From Erwinia sp. S63 (GTDB lineage Bacteria > Pseudomonadota > Gammaproteobacteria > Enterobacterales > Enterobacteriaceae), in contig NZ_JACVUP010000006.1 of assembly GCF_016625195.1 (NCBI RefSeq), forward strand, positions 186,001 through 250,000: a DNA stretch of 64,000 bases, read 5' to 3'. The translations under genes and the position numbers were made by a program. Below the pieces are notes generated by a model. That model was not told where the DNA came from and searched no databases. It was given only the letters and a program-made list of their open reading frames with translations. This document shows positions 8,371 through 16,400 of this stretch, one piece after another; the stretch's first letter is position 1, and each line of letters starts with the position of its first letter.

Positions 8371-9132
8371 TTATTGCGAAGAGGTTTTAGTCAGCATCAC
8401 CGCGGGTGCAACGCTGGGATTGGCCTGCGGCGGTTGGCGACGTTTCTGCGCAATATGCGCTTCAAGTTTGTTAGCTAGCCAGGTGAGGCTGAAGCAGATG
8501 ATGTAGTAGCTCAGCGCCACAATGGCAAACACCTGGAACGGTTTGGTCAGCAGTTGATTACTCACCTGATTGGCGGCAAAGGTCAGCTCCGGCACGTTAA
8601 TCACGTAGCCGAGCGTGGAGTCTTTGATGATCGAAACCAGCTGACTCACCAGGCTCGGTAACGTGTTGAACAGCGCCTGCGGCAGAATCACTAAACGCAG
8701 GGTTTTCAGATGGCTCATGCCCAGCGCACGTGACGCTTCATATTGGCCGTGGGGCAGTGCCTGAATGCCGCCACGCACGATTTCGGCGATGTAGGCGCTC
8801 TCGTAAATCACTAGCGTACACAGCATGGTGGCGAAGCCGCTGATGTTGTGGCCAATCAGTAACGGGACGCAGAAATAGGTCCAGAACACCACCATCATTA
8901 GTGGAATGCCGCGCAGCAAATAGACCCAGCAGGTGGCGGGCCAGCTCAGCCAGCGCCACGGTGACAGACGCGCCAGACCCAGCATTACGCCGATGGGGAA
9001 GGCCAGCACCACCGCTAATACGGAAATCACTAACGTACAGAGTACGCCGCCCAGCGGCCCGTTGGGATACTGGCCCATTAACAGCAGCATGCCGTTGTCA
9101 TGCAAAATGGTGAAGATCTCAAACATCGCCAT
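8371..9132 (-). CDS. Amino acid ABC transporter permease (HisM/GlnP type)
   Basis: A 253-residue inner-membrane permease with about five hydrophobic segments and the EAA loop near the middle (QYEASRALGMSHLKTLRLVILPQ), typical of the His/Glu/Gln/Arg TM family. The loop contacts the ATPase encoded 9 bp downstream. Its start codon (9132) overlaps the stop of the partner permease, which implies translational coupling and a heterodimeric channel. The Ser/Pro-rich C-terminal tail beyond the last membrane segment is slightly longer than usual. Confidence 0.88.
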   Translation of the reverse strand: MAMFEIFTILHDNGMLLLMGQYPNGPLGGVLCTLVISVLAVVLAFPIGVMLGLARLSPWRWLSWPATCWVYLLRGIPLMMVVFWTYFCVPLLIGHNISGFATMLCTLVIYESAYIAEIVRGGIQALPHGQYEASRALGMSHLKTLRLVILPQALFNTLPSLVSQLVSIIKDSTLGYVINVPELTFAANQVSNQLLTKPFQVFAIVALSYYIICFSLTWLANKLEAHIAQKRRQPPQANPSVAPAVMLTKTSSQ

Positions 9133-9827
9133 TACCTCGCGTAAACGCGCTGGAAGCGGCGGGCCAGCAGCGCGCCCAAGCCCATCAGCAGCAGGGAGAA
9201 GAACAGGTAACCCACGGTTGCCACTAAGTAGGATTCGAAGGTACGGAAGGTTTGGTTCTCAATATCACGCGTCACATAGGTGAGGTCTGCCACGCCGATA
9301 ACCATCGCCAGACTGGTGTTTTTAAACAGCAGCACGGTGTGATTGACCACAGACGGCAGCGCATTGCGCACGCCCTGCGGCAATATCACTGAACGCATGG
9401 CGCGCACATAGCTCATGCCGAGCGCGCGGGCGGCTTCGTTTTGCCCATCGGGAATAGCGCGCAGACCGCTGCGGATATCCTCAGAGAAATAGGCAGCCTG
9501 ACAGAGCCCGAGCGCGATCAGAGAAAATAAAAACTCGGCGTTGTAGTTAACGATCACCATCTGCAGCGATTCTGGCAGCAGGGTGGGAATGGCGAAGTAC
9601 CACATCATCAACTGAATCAGCGTTGGCACATTGCGGTGATAGGAGACATACGCCTTGACCAGCCCCACGGCAATACGATTCTCCGTCAGGCGGACCACCA
9701 CTAGTAGCAGGGCGAGAACCATCGCCAGCAGCCAGGCACCCAACGCCAGTTCAAGGGTGACCACCGTTCCGTCAACGATCATCTGGCCGTAATGGCCGGT
9801 TATCACACTGCTGAAATCAAGTGCCAT
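9132..9827 (-). CDS. Amino acid ABC transporter permease (HisQ/GlnP type)
   Basis: A 231-residue integral membrane protein with N-terminal hydrophobic segments and a complete EAA motif (QNEAARALGMSYVRAMRSVI), the second half of a heterodimeric polar amino acid permease. It ends by overlapping the start of the partner permease at 9132. It begins 22 bp after the SDR stop, so it is cotranscribed with the SDR from the Nac-site promoter near 10655-10719. Specificity is not readable from the permease. Confidence 0.88.
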   Translation of the reverse strand: MALDFSSVITGHYGQMIVDGTVVTLELALGAWLLAMVLALLLVVVRLTENRIAVGLVKAYVSYHRNVPTLIQLMMWYFAIPTLLPESLQMVIVNYNAEFLFSLIALGLCQAAYFSEDIRSGLRAIPDGQNEAARALGMSYVRAMRSVILPQGVRNALPSVVNHTVLLFKNTSLAMVIGVADLTYVTRDIENQTFRTFESYLVATVGYLFFSLLLMGLGALLARRFQRVYAR

Positions 9828-9849
9828 ACAGTTACCTCATCGTACGGTA

Positions 9850-10602
9850 TTACGCGGTGCGGTCGCCCGGTCGCATAGTGGAAAGACCGCCCGGCACCTG
9901 CAGCGTCGGGGTAATTTCGATGTTGCCAATGTTGACGGCGACCGGAGCCGATAACGCAAAGGCCACGCAATCAGCAATATCTTTGGCTTGCGGCAGTTCG
10001 AAGCCATCGATAAAGCGGCGACGCGCATCATCGTGATCGCCTGAAACGTTGCCGAAAATATCAGTGGCGACGCGGCCCGGGCAGATTTCGGTGATGCGCA
10101 CACGTTTGCCATAGCAGTCCACGCGCAGCTGGCGTGACAGGGCGTGCACCCCGGCTTTGGTGGCGTGATAGACCGAGTTGCCGTTGAAGTTGTAGATGGC
10201 GGCAATTGAGGTGATGTTGAACACGTGGCCACGGTCACGCGCCATCATGCCCGGCACCAGCAAGCGGCACAGGTGCAGCACGGCACGCAGGTTGACATCC
10301 ACTTGCGTCTCTACCACGTTTTCGTCAGCTTCGAGGATGGAACCAGGATGTGAGACACCTGCGTTGTTGACCAGAATGTCGATTTCCAGGTCTTTGCACA
10401 GCGCGGTCAGCGCATTGACGTCACTGACATCGACGGCATGGGGAATACAGCCAGTGCGATCGGCCAGCGCGGCCAGTTGCTCTTTACGACGTGCCACCGC
10501 GTGCACGGTGATCCCCTCTTTGCACAGGCGCTCAACAATCGCTTCGCCCATGCCAGCCGATGCGCCGGTCACCAGCGCGGTTTTGTAATCTGAGAATGGC
10601 AT
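9850..10602 (-). CDS. Short-chain dehydrogenase/reductase (classical SDR)
   Basis: A 250-residue classical SDR. It has the TGxxxGxG nucleotide motif (TGASAGMG, 12-19), NNAG (79-82) and the Ser132/Tyr145/Lys149 catalytic set (YHATK). An Arg-Arg-Lys after the second strand suggests NADPH preference. The overall layout resembles YdfG/serine 3-dehydrogenase-type enzymes acting on 3-hydroxy acids. It is the first gene of the operon leading into the ABC importer and lies about 50 bp downstream of a predicted Nac-activated promoter, so it probably acts on a compound linked to the imported nitrogen source. The actual substrate is unknown. Confidence 0.82.
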   Translation of the reverse strand: MPFSDYKTALVTGASAGMGEAIVERLCKEGITVHAVARRKEQLAALADRTGCIPHAVDVSDVNALTALCKDLEIDILVNNAGVSHPGSILEADENVVETQVDVNLRAVLHLCRLLVPGMMARDRGHVFNITSIAAIYNFNGNSVYHATKAGVHALSRQLRVDCYGKRVRITEICPGRVATDIFGNVSGDHDDARRRFIDGFELPQAKDIADCVAFALSAPVAVNIGNIEITPTLQVPGGLSTMRPGDRTA

Positions 10603-10654
10603 TTGTATTTCCTCGTCTCGCCAGGTGTGTGTCCGGCGTAATGGGTCTTTTTTG

Positions 10655-10719
10655 ACTTTATGCAGTTATGCCGCAAGGGCATAAGACATAAAAACTGTGA
10701 GGCGATAAGAGCCCCTTAT
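10655..10719 (-). promoter_or_regulatory. Predicted Nac-dependent promoter of the SDR-ABC operon
   Basis: ATA (10705-10707) and TAT (10717-10719), separated by exactly 9 bp, match the known Nac consensus ATA-N9-TAT. A -10-like box TAAAGT on the minus strand lies at 10660-10655. The site centre is 57 bp from the box end, which places it near -64 from the expected start around 10648. No good -35 is present. An extra inverted repeat TTATGCC/GGCATAA (10666-10684) lies between them. The promoter before the binding-protein gene at 17240 has identical geometry. Confidence 0.6.
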
Positions 10720-10733
10720 AACCGGATTAATAA

Positions 10734-11150
10734 TTAATTATCCGATTGAAGAATAAGAATTTCTTCATCGTATTCAACCGCAGATTGCGTTGCAGGGGAT
10801 AATGGCTGCACCCGCCCTTTGTAGGGACTGAGCACCGGCACGTACAGGGGGCCGACCTGCACCATCGCCAGCAGATCCTGGGGTTCTACCTGCTGTCCCG
10901 GCTGGACAAAATCTTGCTGGCTGTGTGGGTGGCGACGCAGCAGCGTGCCGGGCAGGGGCGCGCCAATGCGATGCGTCACGGGCGGGCACGCTTGCGTCGG
11001 GATCACCGTTGGGGATGAGAAGGAGGGCGGGTCAAACGTCAGACGCACCGACCACTGTTTGCCCTCTAACGCCAGGCTGTTAAGGCCGGATCGTTGCATC
11101 TTGCGCGCCAACGCACGCAGCGTCGGCAGCGGTATCGCAGTTTTTTCCAT
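10734..11150 (-). CDS. BCCP-like biotinyl-domain protein lacking the biotinylation lysine
   Basis: A 138-residue protein resembling AccB. It has an N-terminal MEKTAIPLPTLRALARKM helix, a Pro-rich linker (residues 41-66) and a C-terminal domain whose HPHSQQDFVQPGQQVEPQDLLAMV aligns with the biotinyl-domain fold. Where AccB has EAMKM, this protein has QVGPL (98-102), so the lysine that carries biotin is replaced by proline and the domain cannot be biotinylated at the usual place. BCCP-like genes are known companions of 5-oxoprolinase genes. No AccC partner is in the window. ATG 11150 is preferred; the longer frame uses an unlikely TTG inside a hairpin. Confidence 0.75.
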   Translation of the reverse strand: MEKTAIPLPTLRALARKMQRSGLNSLALEGKQWSVRLTFDPPSFSSPTVIPTQACPPVTHRIGAPLPGTLLRRHPHSQQDFVQPGQQVEPQDLLAMVQVGPLYVPVLSPYKGRVQPLSPATQSAVEYDEEILILQSDN

Positions 11151-11174
11151 GGGGTACCCGTCAAAGCGAAACAC

Positions 11175-11190
11175 GCCCGCCGAAGCGGGC
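11175..11190 (-). terminator. UUCG-tetraloop hairpin after nac
   Basis: On the minus strand GCCCGC-TTCG-GCGGGC forms a perfect 6-bp stem with a stable UUCG tetraloop, followed by GTGTTTCG rather than a clean T-run. It lies between the nac-like stop (11265) and the BCCP-like start (11150), so it is either a partial terminator or an attenuator of read-through. Confidence 0.5.
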
Positions 11191-11264
11191 AACAGACCGA
11201 ATCAATCTAGCGCGTTCGTCAGACGGGTTGTAAGAGGGTTTCGCTTTGCGGTGATAAGCGGGTC

Positions 11265-12188
11265 TTATCCCACCAGAGTCAGTGGATGGTTCTCCACGTT
11301 GCGGCGCGACATTAGCGACAGCAAGATGGATTTCACCGCTTCTGCAGGCTGGGAAAGTGGCAGATGATCCGACATGCAGAATGACAGCGAAGCCTGCACA
11401 TCTGGCTCGATGATCTTCGCCATCCAGGTATCGCCGTTTTTCAGCATCGCGCGTGCGGCGGATTCCGGCATGATGGTGGTGCCCAGACCGGCACTCAATG
11501 CCGCATTCAGGGTGGTTTGCGACTCAATTTCGCACTTCACGCGGTATTGCAAATTGTTCTGCACGAAGGCGTCATCCAGCACTTTGCGCATGATGTTATA
11601 GATACGTGGCAGGAACAGATCATATTGCGCGACCTGTGACAGCGGGATCTCTTTCACCGGTTTTGCCAGGCTGAACGGGCAAACGAAGCACAGATCTTCT
11701 TTCATCAGCGGCATGAAACGCAGGCCATGGATGGTGCGATGATCGTAAATCACCGCCATATCCATACGCCCGTTCATGATCAGCTCGCTCAGCGTGGTGC
11801 CGAAGTTCTCGTTAAAATAGAGCACGATGCCAGGATGCTGCTGCTGCACTTCCATCATCAGCGGTAGCGCCAGGTTTTGCGCCGCTGTGCCCGGTGCCAG
11901 TCCGACGGAAACGCTGCCGCTTAGCGCGGCGCCGACCAGATCAATCGCACTTTGCGCCTGTTCGCACTGGCGCAAAATGGACTGTGCATGGGAATAGAGT
12001 GTTTTCCCAGCTTCGGTAGGCGTGACACCGCGTTTGGTGCGAATCAACAGCTGTTGATTCACTTCACCTTCCAGCGTTGCCAGCTGTTGGCTCAACGCGG
12101 GTTGGGCAATATGCAGGATATCGGCAGCTTGCGTCAGGCTTCCGACGTCAACAATTTTAACAAAGTACTTCAGGCGACGAAGATTCAT
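11265..12188 (-). CDS. nac: Nac-type LysR-family nitrogen assimilation regulator
   Basis: A 307-residue LysR regulator. Its N-terminus (LRRLKYFVKIVDVGSLTQAA, then HIAQPALSQQ and LLIRTKRGVTPTEAGK) is nearly the same as E. coli/Klebsiella Nac as I remember it. Nac is the effector-independent adaptor that couples sigma-70 promoters to the NtrC system. ATG 12188 follows AGGGAA; an upstream TTG in frame is rejected. Its promoter region carries a textbook sigma-54 element, an NtrC-like site and an ATA-N9-TAT site. Two further ATA-N9-TAT sites control the flanking operons. It probably activates 5-oxoproline use under nitrogen limitation. The C-terminal half is less conserved, so it may be a Nac paralogue. 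Confidence 0.8.
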   Translation of the reverse strand: MNLRRLKYFVKIVDVGSLTQAADILHIAQPALSQQLATLEGEVNQQLLIRTKRGVTPTEAGKTLYSHAQSILRQCEQAQSAIDLVGAALSGSVSVGLAPGTAAQNLALPLMMEVQQQHPGIVLYFNENFGTTLSELIMNGRMDMAVIYDHRTIHGLRFMPLMKEDLCFVCPFSLAKPVKEIPLSQVAQYDLFLPRIYNIMRKVLDDAFVQNNLQYRVKCEIESQTTLNAALSAGLGTTIMPESAARAMLKNGDTWMAKIIEPDVQASLSFCMSDHLPLSQPAEAVKSILLSLMSRRNVENHPLTLVG

Positions 12189-12224
12189 GGACACTTCCCT
12201 CAAACAGAACGCATATTCTCATCA

Positions 12225-12240
12225 AGCAAAGTTGATGCCA
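12225..12240 (-). promoter_or_regulatory. Sigma-54 (-24/-12) promoter of the nac-like gene
   Basis: The minus strand reads TGGCATCAACTTTGCT at 12240-12225. This matches the sigma-54 consensus TGGCACG-N4-TTGCW with correct GG-to-GC spacing and only the C/G of the -24 tail altered. The transcript would start near 12214 and give a leader of about 25 nt that includes the AGGGAA ribosome site before ATG 12188. Confidence 0.72.
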
Positions 12241-12242
12241 GG

Positions 12243-12257
12243 ATAAGCTTTCGTTAT
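12243..12257. promoter_or_regulatory. ATA-N9-TAT Nac site (autoregulation)
   Basis: ATA (12243-12245) and TAT (12255-12257) are separated by 9 bp immediately upstream of the -24 element. Klebsiella Nac is known to repress its own sigma-54 promoter, so an autoregulatory site is expected here. Confidence 0.55.
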
Positions 12258-12351
12258 TGAACTCAGACAGGAGGGTACGGCTACCGGGCCTCCTTAGGCT
12301 GGTGCTGAGCTAGTGAGCCGCCGGCATGGCGGGTGTTGAAAATTGCAGCAC

Positions 12352-12368
12352 TGCACCGAATGAGTGCA
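12352..12368. promoter_or_regulatory. NtrC enhancer-like dyad
   Basis: TGCACCGAATGAGTGCA deviates at one position from the NtrC consensus TGCACC-N5-GGTGCA. It lies about 140-150 bp upstream of the predicted sigma-54 start, the usual distance for an NtrC enhancer. The remainder of the 12189-12644 gap has no convincing gene. Confidence 0.6.
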
Positions 12369-12644
12369 GTTGACCCATCAGCATTGCCAATGACGGGCAA
12401 GGAAAATCGTGGGTTCGGGATGTAACCTGGGAAAGAAAGTAACACTTTATTAACATCCCGTCAGGCGTGCGGGCGTGACCTGTCGCGCAATTCTGAGTCA
12501 ATCTGACGCCTTTATGGCAGAAGTGTGCAGTCGGTCCAGTCATCGCTTTGTGTTATATCACCACAACAAAGCACTATTATCCGTGGCTTCGGCCCTAATC
12601 CTATGCTCAGGGAAAACTGACATCCCCCGAACCCAGGATTGACC

Positions 12645-13847
12645 ATGCCCGAGATAGCCGATCGTTTAAAGAATGTGACCGTTTCCGCCTCCGTTGCCAT
12701 GACCCAAAAAGCGCGCGATCTCGCGGCGCAGGGCGTTGATGTGGTAGCACTTTCTACCGGCGAACCCGACTTCCCTACACCGGAACATGCGATTGAAGCC
12801 GCGTATGCCGCTGCACGCGCGGGCGACACGCGCTATCCACCGACCGACGGTACGCCTGCACTGCGCAAAGCTATCCAGCTGAAATTCAAACGGGATAACC
12901 AGCTGGAGTATGACGTCAGCCAGATTCTGACGGCCGGTGGCGCGAAGCAGATCATCTTTAACGCCATCCTGGCAACCATCAATCCGGGCGACGAAGTGGT
13001 GATCCCGACGCCATCATGGATTAGCTATGCCGATATCGTGAAATTTGCCGGAGGTGTTCCGGTGCCGCTGCCGTGTGCGCAGGAGAATGGCTTTAAACCG
13101 CTGCCAGCGGATCTGGATGCGGCGATCACTGACAAGACCAAATGGCTGCTGCTGAACTATCCGAGCAACCCAACCGGTTCGGTGGCCAGCAAGGCCGAGT
13201 TGCAGGCGCTGGGTGACGTGCTGCTGCGCCATCCACAGGTGTGGATCATGACGGATGATATCTATGAACATCTGATCTATGACGATGTGCGTTTCTATAC
13301 CCTGGCGCAGGTTGAACCGCGCCTGTATGACCGTGTGCTGACGGTGAACGGCGTATCGAAAGCCTATTCGATGACAGGCTGGCGTCTGGGCTTTTGCGGT
13401 GGTCCTGCGCCATTAATTAAAGCCATGAGCAATGTGAACACCCAGAACAGCGGCGGTGTGTGTACGTTGACACAGGCAGCAGCGGTGGCGGTGCTGGAAG
13501 GCCCGCAAGATCTGTTGCAGGAGCGCGCGCGCATTTACCGTGAACGTCGTGATTACGTGCTGGAGCGTCTGACCTCGATTGATGGTCTGCGTTGCCACAA
13601 GCCAGAGGGCGCGTTCTATCTGTTTGTAAACATTGAAGGGCTGATCGGCAAGATCAGTGCCGGTGGACGCTTCATCAGCAACGATGCAGATTTTGTGCTG
13701 GCGCTGATTGAAGAGCAGCACGTGGTGACGGTGCAGGGTGCTGCGTATGGCATGAGCCCGTACTTCCGCTTGTCCTACGCCACCAGCATGGAGCGCTTAG
13801 AGACAGGCTGCGATCGTATTGCGGCATTCTGCGCTGGCTGTCGTTAA
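12645..13847 (+). CDS. PLP-dependent class I aminotransferase (aspartate aminotransferase-like)
   Basis: A 400-residue fold-type I aminotransferase. Visible family marks are SNPTG (174-178), the Schiff-base Lys239 in GVSKAYSMTGWRLGF, Arg247 in the phosphate-binding block, and TDD/Tyr around 203-207 for cofactor contact. It resembles the Rhizobium/Thermus type AspC subgroup. ATG 12645 with CCAGGA upstream is preferred over a TTG at 12639. It lies between the nac-like gene and the pxp operon, divergent from the first and convergent with the second. It probably moves the amino group of glutamate released by 5-oxoprolinase, or acts on the imported amino acid; donor and acceptor are not readable. 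Confidence 0.88.
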   Translation: MPEIADRLKNVTVSASVAMTQKARDLAAQGVDVVALSTGEPDFPTPEHAIEAAYAAARAGDTRYPPTDGTPALRKAIQLKFKRDNQLEYDVSQILTAGGAKQIIFNAILATINPGDEVVIPTPSWISYADIVKFAGGVPVPLPCAQENGFKPLPADLDAAITDKTKWLLLNYPSNPTGSVASKAELQALGDVLLRHPQVWIMTDDIYEHLIYDDVRFYTLAQVEPRLYDRVLTVNGVSKAYSMTGWRLGFCGGPAPLIKAMSNVNTQNSGGVCTLTQAAAVAVLEGPQDLLQERARIYRERRDYVLERLTSIDGLRCHKPEGAFYLFVNIEGLIGKISAGGRFISNDADFVLALIEEQHVVTVQGAAYGMSPYFRLSYATSMERLETGCDRIAAFCAGCR

Positions 13848-13857
13848 ACGGAAGGCG

Positions 13858-13890
13858 AAAAAAATGGCTGCCGATGGGGCAGCCATTTTT
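13858..13890. terminator. Bidirectional intrinsic terminator
   Basis: A perfect 8-bp stem TGGCTGCC (13865-13872)/GGCAGCCA (13878-13885) is flanked by AAAAAAA on the left and TTTTT on the right. It serves both the aminotransferase (ends 13847) and pxpA on the opposite strand (ends 13913). Confidence 0.88.
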
Positions 13891-13912
13891 ATTTGGGCGA
13901 TTCAAAAAAAGC

Positions 13913-14683
13913 TTATTGAGCAAGCACCTCTGCTGCCGGCGCCACCTGATGGCCGCTGGCTTCGATTTCACTGCGTACGATGGTGGCGAGGACCAGTGAG
14001 CCCGGCGTGTCGCTGTGCACCAGGATCGACCGCGCACGTACGGCTATCACATCCCCTTCGAAGGTGGTGACGGTGCCATGCTGCAGGAACTGCCGCACGC
14101 GGGCACGCAGCGCTGCTTCCTCTTTGATCACCGAACCGGCAATGCCGCGCGGCACTAAACGGCCCTGCGCATCGTAGGCGCGGTCGGCGAGGAATAGCGT
14201 CAAGGTTTTCAAGCCCGCTGCCTGTGCCGCTCGCTCAATGATGGTATCGGGTTGTGCGAACACAATCAGATCCGCATTGATACGAGCGACGAGCGTCATG
14301 ACCTGCTGCGCTAATGCCTCGTCGCGATTGACGATATTGCCCATCGCAGCGTGGAAGCTAAAGTGCGACACCTTTGTGCCTTCTGCCTGAGCAATCGCTG
14401 TCAGCGCGCCGAGTTGATAAGCGACCTGCTGGCAGATCTCTTCGGCACTGAACGGCAGCTCGCGACGACCAAAGCCTTGGCGATCGGGCAAGCCAGGATG
14501 CGCACCAATGCCGACACCATTCTCTTTCGCCAGTCGCACCATTCGGGTCATGATCGCCGGATCGCCGGCGTGGAATCCGCAGGCGATATTGGCCGAGGAG
14601 ACCACTTTCATCAGCGCGGCGTCATCACACAGTTGATAAACGCCGAAGCCTTCGCCCATATCGGAGTTCACATCAATCTTCAT
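13913..14683 (-). CDS. pxpA: 5-oxoprolinase subunit A (LamB/YcsF family)
   Basis: A 256-residue LamB/YcsF protein, the usual length for PxpA. It has the hallmark N-terminus DVNSDMGEGFG and the later blocks SSANIACGFHAGDP and GAHPGLPDRQGFGRR. With PxpB and PxpC it forms the ATP-dependent 5-oxoprolinase that opens 5-oxo-L-proline to glutamate in the cytoplasm; PxpA is thought to perform the ring-opening step. It is the last gene of the minus-strand operon binding protein-pxpB-pxpC-pxpA, 21 bp after pxpC, with AAAGGAA before ATG 14683, and is closed by the terminator at 13858-13890. Confidence 0.93.
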   Translation of the reverse strand: MKIDVNSDMGEGFGVYQLCDDAALMKVVSSANIACGFHAGDPAIMTRMVRLAKENGVGIGAHPGLPDRQGFGRRELPFSAEEICQQVAYQLGALTAIAQAEGTKVSHFSFHAAMGNIVNRDEALAQQVMTLVARINADLIVFAQPDTIIERAAQAAGLKTLTLFLADRAYDAQGRLVPRGIAGSVIKEEAALRARVRQFLQHGTVTTFEGDVIAVRARSILVHSDTPGSLVLATIVRSEIEASGHQVAPAAEVLAQ

Positions 14684-14704
14684 GGTTGAGGTTCCTTTAG
14701 AGAG

Positions 14705-15691
14705 TTATGCCATCAACGCTTTGCGCAGTGGCGGGCAGCTCACACGTAAGCGGCTCAGCCAGCGTGTGACTTCCTGATCAATGGCGATCGCCTCACGCGT
14801 ATCGCTCTGGATCAGTTGGATCGATTGACCGGGAAGCACTTGCCCCAATCGCCACAGATCCTGCTCGATCACCCCGGCGATCTTGGGATAACCGCCCGCG
14901 GTGTTGGCATCGCTGAGCTGAATGATCGGCTCGCCGCCGGGCGGCACCTGCACAATGCCCGGTATTAGCCCGTAAGAGCGCATCTCAATGGTTTGTGACG
15001 GAAAAATCGGATCGCCCGCGAGTCGATATCCGGTGCGATTGCTTTGATTGGAGACTTGCCATGATTGCTGCCAGAAGCGACCCGCATCGGCAGCAAACAA
15101 GGGATACTCGCCGGATGGAATGGCGCGCAGCTGAATCTCACCTGCGCTGTTACGCGGAAAATGGGCACGCAGGGCGCTGTCGGGCGGCTCAATGCCAATC
15201 CCGCTGCTGGGCAACGGGGAAGCCTGTGTTTCACCCAGCGCCAGACGGTCGCCACGCTGCAGCGGGCGGCCTTCCAGGCCACCAAAGCCACCGCGCAGTG
15301 CCGTGCTGCGCGATCCCAGCACCATTGGCACATCAATGCCGCCTGCTATACAGAGATAACCGCGTGCGCCACTGCGCGGGTAACGCATTTCCAGCACCTG
15401 TCCGGCACGCACGCCGCAGCCCCACCAGGGCGGCAACAGCGCACCGTCTAAAGTGGTGCGACAATCGGCACCCGTTACGGCGATGCTGCTGTCCTGCAAA
15501 AAACGCACACGGAACGGGAACAGCTGAACTTCAATGGCGGCGGCATTTTCTTCATTGCCGAGCAGCAGATTTCCGGCACGCAGTGCCAGCGGATCCATCA
15601 CGCCACTCACCGAGACGCCCATATGGCGGAAGTTGAAACGCCCCAGATCCTGAACCGTGTTCAGGGCGCCGCTCTGTTCAATTTCGATCAC
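14705..15691 (-). CDS. pxpC: 5-oxoprolinase subunit C (biotin-dependent carboxyltransferase-like, KipA family)
   Basis: A 328-residue protein of the KipA/allophanate hydrolase subunit 2 family. Typical stretches are GALNTVQDLGR at the start, GNEENAAAIE and the C-terminal RMRS-like EMRSYGLIPGIVQVPPGGEPI. It supplies the kinase/carboxyltransferase-like half of 5-oxoprolinase together with PxpB. Its ATG overlaps the pxpB stop (ATGA at 15688-15691), which implies coupled translation and a stoichiometric complex. Family members resemble biotin-dependent enzymes without needing biotin, which makes the lysine-less BCCP-like protein at 10734 notable. Confidence 0.92.
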   Translation of the reverse strand: MIEIEQSGALNTVQDLGRFNFRHMGVSVSGVMDPLALRAGNLLLGNEENAAAIEVQLFPFRVRFLQDSSIAVTGADCRTTLDGALLPPWWGCGVRAGQVLEMRYPRSGARGYLCIAGGIDVPMVLGSRSTALRGGFGGLEGRPLQRGDRLALGETQASPLPSSGIGIEPPDSALRAHFPRNSAGEIQLRAIPSGEYPLFAADAGRFWQQSWQVSNQSNRTGYRLAGDPIFPSQTIEMRSYGLIPGIVQVPPGGEPIIQLSDANTAGGYPKIAGVIEQDLWRLGQVLPGQSIQLIQSDTREAIAIDQEVTRWLSRLRVSCPPLRKALMA

Positions 15692-16398
15692 AGTTCAATC
15701 CTCTGCGCCAGAAAACGGATACGATCGCCCGGTGCCATCAGCGCGGGGGATTCTGCCATTGGATCAAAGACTTCCAGCTCGGCAAAACCGATGGCGTTCC
15801 AGCCGTTGGGGCCGGTCAGCGCTGAAACGCCGGCCTGTGCCCCACCAATGGTGACCGTGCCTTTGAGCATACTGAGCGAGGGGACTTTCTTGCGTGGCGT
15901 GGCGAGCTGCGGATCGAGCCCATGCAGGTAACCAAAGCCCGGCGCGCTGCCGAGGGCAAACACGGTGTATTCGCTTTGATGGTGACGGCGCACCACTTCG
16001 CGCGCGCTGAACCCGGTGTGACGACAAACGGCATCCAGATCGGTGGCGTGCTCGCCGCCGTAATAGACCGGGATTTCAATCAGTTTGCCCTGAGGGCTAA
16101 TCGCCTGTGCCTGATCCCAGGCGGCATGTAGCGAAGCACGAACGGCGGCTTCGTCCTCGGGGATGTGTCGGAACAGCACCAGCAGATTAGTAACGCCGGG
16201 GATCAGAGCCTCAACCGCCTCATCCGCCTGTAGCAAACGCGCTAATGACCAGATGCGGCGCTGGGCGGAAAGATCAAATCCCCCCGGTGCTTCCACCAGC
16301 CACGCACGGGCGCCAATGGTGGAAAGGGCGATCGCAGAGGAACAAGCCAGCGCGGGTGCGCTGGCGGGCTGGATATCAGAGTGCGACATCACGGGCAT
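15688..16398 (-). CDS. pxpB: 5-oxoprolinase subunit B (KipI family)
   Basis: A 236-residue KipI/allophanate hydrolase subunit 1 family protein. It carries an ITNLLV-type block and the signature GSAPGFGYLHGLDPQLATPRK, with the final GDRIRF near the C-terminus. It pairs with PxpC. ATG 16398 begins 2 bp after the binding-protein stop, so the two are translationally linked. A second ATG at 16389 is an alternative. The N-terminal 15 residues are a little longer than in E. coli YbgJ. Confidence 0.92.
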   Translation of the reverse strand: MPVMSHSDIQPASAPALACSSAIALSTIGARAWLVEAPGGFDLSAQRRIWSLARLLQADEAVEALIPGVTNLLVLFRHIPEDEAAVRASLHAAWDQAQAISPQGKLIEIPVYYGGEHATDLDAVCRHTGFSAREVVRRHHQSEYTVFALGSAPGFGYLHGLDPQLATPRKKVPSLSMLKGTVTIGGAQAGVSALTGPNGWNAIGFAELEVFDPMAESPALMAPGDRIRFLAQRIEL

Positions 16399-16400
16399 GA

